Source: UBA5862 sp002408105 (lineage in GTDB: Bacteria; Pseudomonadota; Gammaproteobacteria; Pseudomonadales; UBA5862). From it: a DNA stretch of 28,593 nt. Shown piece by piece: positions 5,929 through 13,526 of this stretch. Positions within the stretch are counted from its first letter, which is position 1, and the number at the start of each line of letters is the position of its first letter. A model generated the notes under the pieces. That model was not told the DNA's origin. It saw only the letters and a program-made list of their open reading frames with translations, and searched no databases. The DNA is taken from positions 1 to 28,593 of the forward strand of contig JAXHVB010000099.1 of assembly GCA_034189125.1 (NCBI GenBank), read 5' to 3'. A program made the translations under genes and the position numbers.

Positions 5929-7332
5929 ATGGAACCCTTGTATGCCCGTTTGGCCCTGCAACTTCGGGAACAGATCGAGCGCGGCGCCTACCGGCCGGGT
6001 GAGCGTCTGCCGGGTGTGCGTGCGCTCAGCCGCAGTCGTGGTTTGAGCGTCGCGACGGTACTGTCGGCCTACCGCAGCCTCGAGGCCGATGCTTGGGTTG
6101 AGGCACGGGCGCGGTCCGGCTTTTACGTGCGTCCCCGGCCCCTGCGCGAGTTGCCTGCCCCGGATTCTTCGGCGCCTCATGCGGTGCCAACACCGGTCAC
6201 CGGTCAGGAATTGGTCCTCGATTTGGTGAAAGCGACCAATGACCCAGCGGTGGTGCAGCTCGGTGCGGCAGTGCCGGATGCAGCCTTTCTTCCGACCCGG
6301 GCGGTCGAGCGGGCCCTCAGCCGTTCAGCGCGCTTTCATCGCACCGAAGGGGCCGTCTACGTGTTTCCTCCGGGGCTTTTTGAGCTGCGCCGACAGATTG
6401 CTCGGCGGATGTCCAACGCCGGGTGCCTGGTGGCGGCGGACGACGTGGTGGTCACCAACGGATGCCAGGAGGCGCTGGTTCTGGCGCTGCAGGCAGTGAC
6501 CCAACCGGGGGACCTGGTGGCCATCGAGTCCCCGACTTTCTACGGGCTGTTGCAGGCGCTCGACTTCCTTGGCCTTGAGGTGCTTGAAATCCCCACCCAC
6601 CCCCAGGTCGGCATCTCGCTGGATGCGCTGCAGTTGGCCCTGGAGCGCTGGCCGGTTCGGGCTTGTGTCGCCACACCGAATTTCAGCAACCCGTTGGGGC
6701 ATTGCATGCCCGATGCGAACAAACGGGCCTTGGTGGACCTGCTGGCAGCCCACCAGGTGCCCCTGATCGAGGACGATGTGTACGGCGATCTGGGCTTTGA
6801 GGCCTTGCGCCCAGCGCCCTGCAAGGCGCTGCGACCTGAGGCCGACATCCTGTACTGCGCGTCGTTCTCCAAGTCCCTGTCGCCCGGCCTGCGGGTGGGT
6901 TGGATGGCACCCGGCCGGCATCAGGCGCGCGTCGAGTACCTGAAATATGTGCACAACATGGCGGTCGCCACCGTGCCCCAGTGGGCGGTTGCAGAGCTGC
7001 TGCAGGACGGCAGCTATGAGCGCCATCTGCGGCGCATGCGGGGAAGCTATGCCCGGGCAGTCAACCGCATGATCGATGGGGTCAGGCGCCACTTTCCGAG
7101 TGGAACTCGGGTGAGCCAGCCTGCGGGTGGGTTCGTGGTGTGGGTGGAGCTGGCTCCCAACGTGGATAGCCTGGAGGTGGCGCGACGTGCCCGCCAGCAG
7201 GGCATCACCATCGCGCCCGGCCCGATTTTTTCGGCCACCCAGAAATACCGCAACTGCATGCGTCTGTCTTGTGCATGCCCTTGGGACGAGCGCATCGAGC
7301 GCGCTCTCGCCGCCCTGGCTCGCCTGGTGTGA
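5929..7332 (+). CDS. MocR-type transcriptional regulator (GntR HTH plus aminotransferase fold)
   Basis: A 467-residue PLP-dependent regulator. The N-terminal winged helix-turn-helix of GntR type is seen at about 1-72 (LYARLALQLREQIERGAYRPGERLPGVRALSRSRG, then TVLSAYRSLEADAWVEARARSGFYV). A linker leads to a fold-type I aminotransferase domain with NGCQEALVLALQ, TPNFSNPLG, EDDVYGDLGF and the PLP lysine K315 in SFSKSLSPGLRVGW. Such proteins normally sense PLP or an amino compound and activate or repress a divergent gene. Here the divergent operon encodes a PhzF protein, a class IV aminotransferase and a DinB protein, which are the probable targets. A short hairpin, GATCAAC / GTTGATC, overlaps the stop (7331-7352). 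Confidence 0.93.
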   Translation: MEPLYARLALQLREQIERGAYRPGERLPGVRALSRSRGLSVATVLSAYRSLEADAWVEARARSGFYVRPRPLRELPAPDSSAPHAVPTPVTGQELVLDLVKATNDPAVVQLGAAVPDAAFLPTRAVERALSRSARFHRTEGAVYVFPPGLFELRRQIARRMSNAGCLVAADDVVVTNGCQEALVLALQAVTQPGDLVAIESPTFYGLLQALDFLGLEVLEIPTHPQVGISLDALQLALERWPVRACVATPNFSNPLGHCMPDANKRALVDLLAAHQVPLIEDDVYGDLGFEALRPAPCKALRPEADILYCASFSKSLSPGLRVGWMAPGRHQARVEYLKYVHNMAVATVPQWAVAELLQDGSYERHLRRMRGSYARAVNRMIDGVRRHFPSGTRVSQPAGGFVVWVELAPNVDSLEVARRARQQGITIAPGPIFSATQKYRNCMRLSCACPWDERIERALAALARLV

Positions 7333-7422
7333 TCAACTGCGCGCGGTTGATCGGTGCGGGGCCAGCCACGGCGCACAACCTGGCGCCAAGCGGGGCCTGG
7401 CACGCGCTTTGGTGGGCGTCGG

Positions 7423-7451
7423 TTAACTTTGTTGGGTGCATCGACTAGTAT
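7423..7451 (+). promoter_or_regulatory. Weak candidate promoter upstream of the ybjN-like remnant
   Basis: TTAACT (7423-7428) and TAGTAT (7446-7451) are spaced by 17 bases. Each matches the sigma-70 hexamers at four of six positions, and the site is about 115 bases before the presumed start of the gene. Confidence 0.3.
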
Positions 7452-7564
7452 TTGTGCCACGCGGCATGGTTTGTACTGTTTTAATTTCGCACAAGCATTC
7501 TGCGTTTCCATCGCTGCAGCGCTTGCGCCGCTGCTTCCACACGTTGCGTACAAGGGGAATTCGT

Positions 7565-8028
7565 ATGGGTGCAAGAAAACCCACGGGATTTTGTTGAGCG
7601 GTCTGCTGTTGGTTGGCGGGGTTCAGGCCCATCCAATCGTGACCGCACAACAACCTGAGGCGATCTTGAATGTGGCCCGCGGGCATGGCAGCGCGTCACT
7701 CAAAACGGATGCCTCGGGTGATCCCATGATTGAAGGGCGCATCGATGGCACCAAGTAGTTCATCTTTTTCTACGGCTGCAACGACGAGGGCAAGGATTGC
7801 GATGACATCCAGTTTGCCGCAGCCTGGAGTGGGTACGACGTGACTGTCGTGGATGCGAACCGGTGGAACAGCAAGAAGCGTTTTGGCAAAGCCTACATCG
7901 ACGGCGACGGTGACCCAGTGCTGGCGATGACAGTCAACATCGACTATGGCGTGACGCTTTCAAACCTGGACGATACCTTCAAGTGGTGGACCCGGGCGCT
8001 AGAAGGCTTCAAGGAAGAAGTGCTGTAG
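7565..8028 (+). pseudogene. YbjN-domain secreted protein gene, disrupted
   Basis: The frame encodes a signal-peptide-like stretch (KKTHGILLSGLLLVGGVQAHP), then QQPEAILNVARGHGSASLKTDASGDPMIEGRIDGTK, a TAG stop at 7756-7758, and without any shift FIFFYGCNDEGKDCDDIQFAAAWSGYDV and ANRWNSKKRFGKAYIDGDGDPVL. The second part is a clear YbjN-family core (GC...C...WN..RFGKAY.D.DGDPVL). In relatives an aromatic residue, usually Y, sits where the TAG is, so one base change would restore it. The natural ATG at 7565 is also out of frame with the signal peptide by one base, and no in-frame ATG exists before it. Two lesions suggest a pseudogene; sequencing errors are the alternative. Confidence 0.75.
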
Positions 8029-8039
8029 CACCTTAACGA

Positions 8040-8090
8040 GCAATTGCCCCGGTCAGGCGGTGGCCCGAGCGGGGCAATTGCTTTTGTTTT
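8040..8090 (+). terminator. Rho-independent terminator
   Basis: An 11-bp perfect stem, GCAATTGCCCC (8040-8050) / GGGGCAATTGC (8071-8081), is followed by TTTTGTTTT. It lies 12 bases after the ybjN-like stop codon. Confidence 0.85.
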
Positions 8091-8216
8091 CCTAAGCTGA
8101 TGTTTTCCTAGGTCGACCCTGGCGCCCAAAAGCGCTCAGGCCATCAGGCTTTTGCGTGCCTTCCTGGCAATCCCAGGATACCGAATGGTGACGCTGGGGA
8201 TCGTAAGACGCTCCAG

Positions 8217-8384
8217 CTACAGCGGCGGGCGGCGTCTTCCCATCAGGAAGAACACAACGGCCATGATCAGCCCGACCACAAACAGAATCCACGCAATGTT
8301 GGTTGCGACGCCTGCGATTCCTGAAAAGCCCAACAGCCCTGCCACCAGTGCGACGATCAGAAAGGTAATTGCCCAGCCGAACAT
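8217..8384 (-). CDS. DUF1328 family small membrane protein
   Basis: A 55-residue protein beginning MFGWAITFLIVALVAGLLGFSG, followed by IAGVATNIAWILFVVGLIMAVVFFLMGRRRPP. The length, the two transmembrane helices and the FGIAG-like turn match the DUF1328 (YtjA-like) family of tiny inner-membrane proteins, which often appear among stress-induced genes; their role is unknown. A strong ribosome site, AAGGAG, lies six bases before the ATG. It stands alone between the terminator at 8040-8090 and the DUF1993 gene. Confidence 0.88.
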   Translation of the reverse strand: MFGWAITFLIVALVAGLLGFSGIAGVATNIAWILFVVGLIMAVVFFLMGRRRPPL

Positions 8385-8554
8385 ATCGCTCTCCTTATTT
8401 GCCCATGATCGCAGCCCGCATCCTGACTGAGGATGCCGCTTGCTGCGTACCGGGTTAGTCTCTACTTGGGCAAAAAAGTTCGTTGTCGCGGGGAGGGTCA
8501 GAGCACCGCATGAGGGAGTCTCCGGGGGAAAGCAGTGGCAAGGCGCCGAATGAC

Positions 8555-8574
8555 CCCGCGGCAGAAACCGCGGG
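8555..8574. terminator. Hairpin after the DUF1993 gene
   Basis: Perfect 7-bp GC stem CCCGCGG / CCGCGGG with a 6-base loop, 17 bases past the stop codon at 8591. There is no T-run. Confidence 0.35.
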
Positions 8575-8590
8575 TGATTCAGTCCAAGTT

Positions 8591-9112
8591 CTACTGTTTG
8601 ATCCGCATTTGTCCCAGGAAATCGATCTTCCCAATGGGGGCACCCTTCAACCGCAACACGTCATACGTGGTCGCGGCATGAAAGAACAGGTTGGGGTGGG
8701 AGAAAGACAGCACAAAGTTTTCAGCAGTGAAAGGAATCTTGATGTCTCTCATTTGAAATGCCATGTCTTTCCCCTCGAACTGATTGACTTTCTCAGGGGA
8801 CCACTTTTCCAGTGCCGCCAGGCTTTCCTGAACCATTTCCTGCAACTGGGCGTAACTCTGGTCCATGGGGCCGGAAGGTGGTCCGAACACACCCGAGTCC
8901 AGGCTTTCAAGCACATCAATGGAGTGGTGCACCACTGACAACACCTGGAACCGAAACGGAAACATGTCCTCGGCCAGTTGATAGTTCACCAGGTCGTCCA
9001 AGGCAATGCCCTGCTGCTCGCAGTGCTGTTTGCCTTTTTCCAGAAAGCCAGCCGTTGCTCCCAGCACTTGTCGGTAGGTTCCAACGGTGATGTCGTGTAG
9101 AGAAATGCTCAT
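8591..9112 (-). CDS. DUF1993 domain-containing protein
   Basis: A 173-residue soluble protein that matches the DUF1993 family over its full length. It shows the start MSISLHDITVGTYRQVLGATAGFLEKGKQHCEQ, the central LAEDMFPFRFQVLSVVHHSI, and the C-terminal NFVLSFSHPNLFFHAATTYDVLRLKGAPIGKIDFLGQ. The family has a DinB-like helical fold with conserved histidines (HH near residue 62, HPN and FFHA) but no established reaction. No signal peptide is seen. It stands alone with a hairpin after its stop. Confidence 0.9.
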   Translation of the reverse strand: MSISLHDITVGTYRQVLGATAGFLEKGKQHCEQQGIALDDLVNYQLAEDMFPFRFQVLSVVHHSIDVLESLDSGVFGPPSGPMDQSYAQLQEMVQESLAALEKWSPEKVNQFEGKDMAFQMRDIKIPFTAENFVLSFSHPNLFFHAATTYDVLRLKGAPIGKIDFLGQMRIKQ

Positions 9113-9264
9113 GGTCGATTCGTCCTGTTATGGGCTTTGGTCAGGGCCATATTGGCAGAGATCCTGAGTGCGGGAAAGCTGCCCATCCCCTCGGACGGCG
9201 GGGTATTGTTTGAAGTGTCGAGGCACGGAGCACCGCTGTTGGATGCTCCGTGCAACTGCCGGAA

Positions 9265-10551
9265 TTACCGGGAGCGATCGAGCAAACAGTTGGCGTAATA
9301 CGTTGTGGTGGCTGGCCAATCCGAGAACACTCCGATGACGCCGACTCGACGGGCAAGCACATCAAGGACTTTGAAGGTGTCTCCATCGTTGTTGATCGCT
9401 GAGGTGACCGTTTGGTGATACCAGCCACCGCCGCCTGCGAGGGGGCCGGATCGTTCCAATGTCCAGGTGATCAGGCCAAGCCCGGCTTGTTTGGCAGCGC
9501 GTGCGTAGTCAGAAGGAACGATGCGGCCTCGGTGGTTGGTGTCCAGGAGGGCCCAGAGTGGTGGGGCGACAATGCGGATGCCTGCCGCGGCGTAGGCTTG
9601 CAGCTCGGCGAGGCTGGGCAGGTCGCCTGGGGTGTTCGCGTCGTCCAGGTAGACCGCCTGCATGGCGAACTCGGGGTGTTCAGCAATCCAGTAGAGCACG
9701 TCGGACTGGTTGAAGGATTGCGGCCACACGTCCTTCGGGTCCACCCCGGCGGCAATGTACTCCGTGATCATTTGGCTCGCATAGGCAGCCTGGTCGTAGT
9801 CACCGTCAAACGGCATGCTCACCTCAGGTGACTTCAGTTCCGGGGTAAACCCGGCGCCCAGCTCGCGGATCAGCTCGATGCTTTCGGCATGGGTCATCAA
9901 GGTGCCCCGGTTGGCGTACAGGTCGGTGCGCCAGTTGGCGGTGCCATTCATGTACTCGGCAGCCGTGGTGGCGGCCGGGTCGGCCCCATCCATTTTTCCG
10001 CTCAGGGTTCGGAACTCCGCCAGGGTGATGTCGCTGGTGCAGCAGCGGGCCTTTGCCGGCTCGATCACCGCGCCCGTGTCCGGGTCCAGAACGGCTGGTT
10101 GAAAGGGAACCGAGCATTTTGCGGCCAGGGGGGTTTCCAGAATGTTGGTGGTGGTGTGCAGGTCGCACTGGGAGTGGCGGCACACCAGCTCCCGGTCGGC
10201 GGTAAAGGTCACGTCGCACTCGATGATTCCCGCACCCATGCGGGCGGCGGCCACGTACGACTCCTTGGTGTGCTCTGGAAACTGCAGCGGTGCGCCTCGG
10301 TGACCAATCGAAAACGGGGTCGACCGCACCTGCTGGCCCTCACACTGGCTCAGCCTGTGCTTCAGCAGGCCTGGGTCCATGTCGTCGACGAGGTAGCCGG
10401 GGCGCGGACCCAAGGTGGATTCGGCGCTGGGATCGGCGTGCTTCCTGTGGCCGTCTGAGGCGGCAAAGCCAAAGGGGGTGAACGTCAGCAGCGCCAGCAT
10501 GAAGGCGATCAACCGACAGGTGGGCAACCTGAAGCCAAAGGTGCGTGACAT
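9265..10551 (-). CDS. Secreted glycerophosphodiester phosphodiesterase family protein
   Basis: A 428-residue protein with a signal peptide (RLIAFMLALLTFTPFGFAAS) and a GDPD TIM barrel. Catalytic features are GHRGAPLQFPEHT at 83-95 (HR-E motif), IIECDVTFTADRELVCRH (E111, D113, H126), TPELKSPE and, near the end, VGVIGVFSDWP. The enzyme hydrolyses glycerophosphodiesters to glycerol-3-phosphate and an alcohol outside the cytoplasm, releasing usable phosphate. Compared with E. coli GlpQ there is an insertion between the second and third strands containing paired cysteines (RCCTSD). The start at 10551 has GAGG nine bases upstream; the longer frame to 10629 overlaps the regulatory region. Pho-box-like repeats lie at 10665-10693. 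Confidence 0.92.
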   Translation of the reverse strand: MSRTFGFRLPTCRLIAFMLALLTFTPFGFAASDGHRKHADPSAESTLGPRPGYLVDDMDPGLLKHRLSQCEGQQVRSTPFSIGHRGAPLQFPEHTKESYVAAARMGAGIIECDVTFTADRELVCRHSQCDLHTTTNILETPLAAKCSVPFQPAVLDPDTGAVIEPAKARCCTSDITLAEFRTLSGKMDGADPAATTAAEYMNGTANWRTDLYANRGTLMTHAESIELIRELGAGFTPELKSPEVSMPFDGDYDQAAYASQMITEYIAAGVDPKDVWPQSFNQSDVLYWIAEHPEFAMQAVYLDDANTPGDLPSLAELQAYAAAGIRIVAPPLWALLDTNHRGRIVPSDYARAAKQAGLGLITWTLERSGPLAGGGGWYHQTVTSAINNDGDTFKVLDVLARRVGVIGVFSDWPATTTYYANCLLDRSR

Positions 10552-10664
10552 TGGGAAAATCCTCGAATGGCTGGGTGGCAGTTCGAGCGCCCGAGCGCGC
10601 CTGATGGTCAGGCCGGGCAGCAGTTGCATTCCGCCACACCCTAGCGCGCTCGGATGTCACCCAG

Positions 10665-10693
10665 ATGCCAGCAGGGTGACGAGTCGGTGACAA
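10665..10693 (-). promoter_or_regulatory. Tandem Pho-box-like repeats upstream of the phosphodiesterase gene
   Basis: Minus-strand units TTGTCAC (10687-10693), TCGTCAC (10676-10682) and CTGGCAT (10665-10671) recur with exactly 11-base periodicity and 4-base spacers, the 7-4-7 layout of PhoB sites (consensus CTGTCAT). They lie directly after the stop of the upstream glucan gene and about 114 bases before the phosphodiesterase ATG. Confidence 0.55.
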
Positions 10694-10698
10694 CCAGC

Positions 10699-12285
10699 TC
10701 AGCCGGGCAGGTACTGATACAGCCAAGTTTCGGTGAGGTGCCGGTCACCGTCTTTGAGGTGAAGGCGCAAGTCCACGGGTTCCTCGCCGGTGTAGTGCAG
10801 GTCGAATACCGCCCGCCAGCGCTTGGTGCCCACCACACGCAGGGAATAGGCGTTGGTGACGGTTCCATGGCTGGTGCTGACTTGCGGGACCAGATCGAAC
10901 CGCTGCGGCATGTCGTTGAATGCGCCCCCCGCGAAATCGACCACGAACCTGCGGCCGGGCGGAATCTGCTCGACGCTGGTGCCGGGAATGCCGGGACGGC
11001 CTGTGCGGGTGTGAACGACGCGACCGATGGTGTCTGGAATGTCGGGGACTCCAGTCCACTCCATCCGATACCGGTAGTGCAGGCGCTGGCCTGGCTGGGC
11101 AGACCCAGCAGACACCCAGTAGGCGACGATGTTGTCGTGAATTTCCCCCTCGGTGGGGATTTCGACCAGCTGTACGGCGCCTTCACCCCAGGCGCCAATG
11201 GGCTCAATCCACAGGCTCGGCCTGCGTTCGTAGAAGGCCCCGTCATCCTCGTAGTGCACGAAGGCCCGATCACGCTGCATGAGGCCAAAGCCGCGCGGGT
11301 TGTTGTCGAAGAAGCTGCTGGTACGCACTTGGCGCGGATTGATGAGTGGCCGCCAGATGCGCTCTCCAGACCCCGTGTGGAGCGCAAGGCCATCGTTGTC
11401 GTGTACCTCTGGCCTCCAATCGTCACCACGGTGGCGGTCCCCCTCACCGTACCAGTACATGCTCGTCAGCGGTGCGATGCCAAGTCGGTCAATGGCTTGG
11501 CGAGGAAAGAGCACGGCGTCGACTTCGGCCGAGATGGGGCCGGTTTCCGGTCGCTGCCAGACAAAGCGGTAGGCACCGGCAAGGCTCGGTCCATCCAAGA
11601 GGGCATAGACGACGAAGCGGTTGGTGGCATCCGGTTGCTCCAGCCAGAAACGGGTGAACTGGGGAAACTCCTCGCCTTGGGGCAGGGCGGTGTTGACCGC
11701 AATGCCCCGGGCGGAGAGGCCGTACTGGTCCAGAGGGCCGGCGCTACGAAAGTAGCTGGCACCCTGGTAGGCGAGCCAGTCGGTGGTCATCGGCGGTGGG
11801 TGCAGCACGCGAAACCCTGCGTAACCAAGGCCCTCCGGCAACTGGTCCGCCAGCCCCGTGTCGCCAAAGTCGAAGCACTCCGGGTCGTACCGGACCGGCT
11901 CAGCGGCGCCGTTGCTGAGGCGCTCCAGGCGCACCGGGTGGGGGGCGTGCTGGTGCATGTGAAACAGCTGCACGGGAAATCGGTCTCGCTTTTTGTGCCA
12001 GAGCGTGCATCGGTCAACAAACTGAATGCTTTGGTGGGTGTCGAAGTCGATGCGGCGCAGCACTTCCGGAACTGGGGTTTCGGGGGCCTTGTACGGGTTT
12101 TGCGCCAGCGACTCGGCCCGCTTCTGCAGGGCACTGAAATCGAAGGGCTGGCCGTTGGCTGGTGAGGACGGCGCAGCCTGGGTGCCAACAGCGGCCTGCA
12201 GGGCGACAACCAAGGTGCATGTGGCGCGCAGCAGGCGGGTGCTCGAACGTGGTGGGCGGGTTCGGGTTGCAGCGGTTGACCCCAT
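10699..12285 (-). CDS. Periplasmic glucan biosynthesis protein, MdoG (OpgG/OpgD) family
   Basis: A 528-residue protein with a long positively charged N-terminus and signal peptide (LLRATCTLVVALQAAVGTQA), then the full MdoG domain. Family landmarks are FDFSALQKRAESLAQNPY, RYDPECFDFG, GYAGFRVLHP, GASYFRSAG, QYGLSARGIAVNTALPQGEEFPQFTRFW, APLTSMYWYGE, NPRGFGLMQRDRAF, RRPSLWIEP, DNIVAYW, RFVVDFAGG and ETWLYQYLP. OpgG and OpgD act in the periplasm on osmoregulated beta-glucan backbones. Several motifs (NNPRGFGLMQRDR, ETWLYQYLP) look closer to OpgD, but the twin-arginine signal of E. coli OpgD is absent. I start at 12285, whose product carries the signal peptide; a further in-frame ATG at 12354 overlaps the inverted repeat. 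No opgH is in view. Confidence 0.92.
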   Translation of the reverse strand: MGSTAATRTRPPRSSTRLLRATCTLVVALQAAVGTQAAPSSPANGQPFDFSALQKRAESLAQNPYKAPETPVPEVLRRIDFDTHQSIQFVDRCTLWHKKRDRFPVQLFHMHQHAPHPVRLERLSNGAAEPVRYDPECFDFGDTGLADQLPEGLGYAGFRVLHPPPMTTDWLAYQGASYFRSAGPLDQYGLSARGIAVNTALPQGEEFPQFTRFWLEQPDATNRFVVYALLDGPSLAGAYRFVWQRPETGPISAEVDAVLFPRQAIDRLGIAPLTSMYWYGEGDRHRGDDWRPEVHDNDGLALHTGSGERIWRPLINPRQVRTSSFFDNNPRGFGLMQRDRAFVHYEDDGAFYERRPSLWIEPIGAWGEGAVQLVEIPTEGEIHDNIVAYWVSAGSAQPGQRLHYRYRMEWTGVPDIPDTIGRVVHTRTGRPGIPGTSVEQIPPGRRFVVDFAGGAFNDMPQRFDLVPQVSTSHGTVTNAYSLRVVGTKRWRAVFDLHYTGEEPVDLRLHLKDGDRHLTETWLYQYLPG

Positions 12286-12352
12286 GTGACGATTCCAATT
12301 GATTTCGATGTAACTCGGTTGTTCTCTGACAACGCGGCTCCAGGCGGGTTTC

Positions 12353-12372
12353 ACCGGCGCCCGGGCGCCGGT
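12353..12372. terminator. 20-bp perfect palindrome after the exchanger gene
   Basis: ACCGGCGCCCGGGCGCCGGT lies two bases past the stop at 12375. It would form a very stable GC hairpin. The T-run (TTTT) follows it on the plus strand only, so termination of the minus-strand gene would be weak. Confidence 0.4.
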
Positions 12373-12374
12373 TT

Positions 12375-13388
12375 TCAGGCCAGTTGAATGGCGGTAAAGC
12401 CAACGCAGTACAGCAGCAAGACCAGGGTGCTCTCGAAACCGATGTTGGCGAACCCATAGCGTTCGCGGCGCAGCAGACCCAGCAGCAGCACGCCGGTCAT
12501 GACCATGGTGAGAGACAGCAAAGCGAGTTGGTTCTGGTCGATCGCATGGTAGAGCGACCCGCTGCGGTAGGCGACATCGGAAAACGCGAGGAACAACACG
12601 TCAAAGCAGTTGCCCCCGATGATATTGCCCACCGCGAGGTTGAGTGCCCCGCGGCGCACTGCCGTGATGGCAACGATCAATTCCGGCAGTGAGGTGGTCA
12701 CCGCGGTAAACAAGCCGCCGACGAGTGTGGGGGAGAGTCCGGCCTCTAGAGTCAGGACTTGGGCGGCTTCCGAGAGCGCAAATCCTGAAGCGCTTAGAAG
12801 CACTGCGTACCCACCAAATCCAAGCCAAAGCCGGGACAGCCTCTCCTGCGCCGGTGGGACATCGGGAACATCCTCGCGGGTGTCGCCGGTCCGGTGCGGG
12901 TGCCACATGGGCTGGCGGTGGGCATGGGACATCAGCCGCAACCCGAACAGGTACAGTCCCAGCAGCGTGGGGCTGATCCAATGGATCCCGGCCCAGGTTG
13001 CGGAAGGCATGGAGTAGGCGAACACCGGCAGTGCCAAAAGAACGAGCAGCAGGGTACCTTGGGTGAGGTTTTCCGCTGACGCGGCGGCGTGCTCGAGGTT
13101 CGCGCGGCGATAGGCAATGTCCGCAAGACCCAGAAATGCGGTTTGCGCGGCAATGCCCCCGAGGCAATTGGAGATTGCGATGCCGGGGGCGCCTTGCAGG
13201 CTGGCGGTGACCGAGAGCACCGAGCCGGACAGCGAGGTCGTGCCGCCGAGCAACAGCGCCCCGATCAAGGCTTCGCCGAGGCCGGTGCGGTCGGCCAGTC
13301 GATCGCTCAGCGCAACGATGCGCACCCCGGCAAGGGCAATCAGGGGGGCACACAGCAAGAAGGTGAGAGTGGCGGAAATGGGCGACAT
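12375..13388 (-). CDS. Sodium/calcium exchanger (CaCA) family membrane protein
   Basis: A 337-residue inner-membrane protein with about ten hydrophobic helices in two halves joined by a hydrophilic, His-rich loop (HAHRQPMWHPHRTGD). The second half carries a canonical alpha-repeat, TTSLPELIVAITAVRRGALNLAVGNIIGGNCFD. The first half carries GTTSLSGSVLSVTASLQGAPGIAISNCLGG, in which the usual Pro-Glu is replaced by Ser-Gly. Exchangers of this superfamily move Ca2+ or another cation against Na+ or H+; the lost glutamate makes the ion specificity and activity uncertain. It ends 90 bases before the glucan gene start, with a palindrome between, so it is probably a separate unit. Confidence 0.88.
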   Translation of the reverse strand: MSPISATLTFLLCAPLIALAGVRIVALSDRLADRTGLGEALIGALLLGGTTSLSGSVLSVTASLQGAPGIAISNCLGGIAAQTAFLGLADIAYRRANLEHAAASAENLTQGTLLLVLLALPVFAYSMPSATWAGIHWISPTLLGLYLFGLRLMSHAHRQPMWHPHRTGDTREDVPDVPPAQERLSRLWLGFGGYAVLLSASGFALSEAAQVLTLEAGLSPTLVGGLFTAVTTSLPELIVAITAVRRGALNLAVGNIIGGNCFDVLFLAFSDVAYRSGSLYHAIDQNQLALLSLTMVMTGVLLLGLLRRERYGFANIGFESTLVLLLYCVGFTAIQLA

Positions 13389-13482
13389 CAGGTGGCTCGA
13401 CGGTCGTCTCGCCCATTAAACCACAGGGGGCCCCTCGCCTGTGGCTAGGAATTTCAAACCGCCGTGCCGTTCAGGCGGCAGC

Positions 13483-13518
13483 GCACTCTACGGCACTTGC
13501 GAAGGTGCCGTAGAGTGC
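13483..13518. terminator. 14-bp perfect inverted repeat after the CTERM protein gene
   Basis: GCACTCTACGGCAC (13483-13496) / GTGCCGTAGAGTGC (13505-13518) with an 8-base loop, 9 bases past the stop at 13527. There is no T-run on either side. It lies between tandem minus-strand genes and most likely ends or protects the upstream transcript. Confidence 0.5.
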
Positions 13519-13526
13519 CCGCTGGG

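Noticed and set aside
7756..7758. TAG in the ybjN-like gene as a programmed readthrough or pyrrolysine codon
   Set aside because: No context for recoding is visible, and a second defect at the start codon points to decay or error instead.
8418..8436. GCATCCT/AGGATGC hairpin upstream of the DUF1328 gene as a regulatory element
   Set aside because: Only a 7-bp stem with no T-run or known motif; such hairpins are expected by chance at this base composition.
10654..12165. Long plus-strand frame (503 codons) opposite the glucan gene
   Set aside because: It is antisense to a clearly conserved MdoG-family gene and is a by-product of high GC codon bias.
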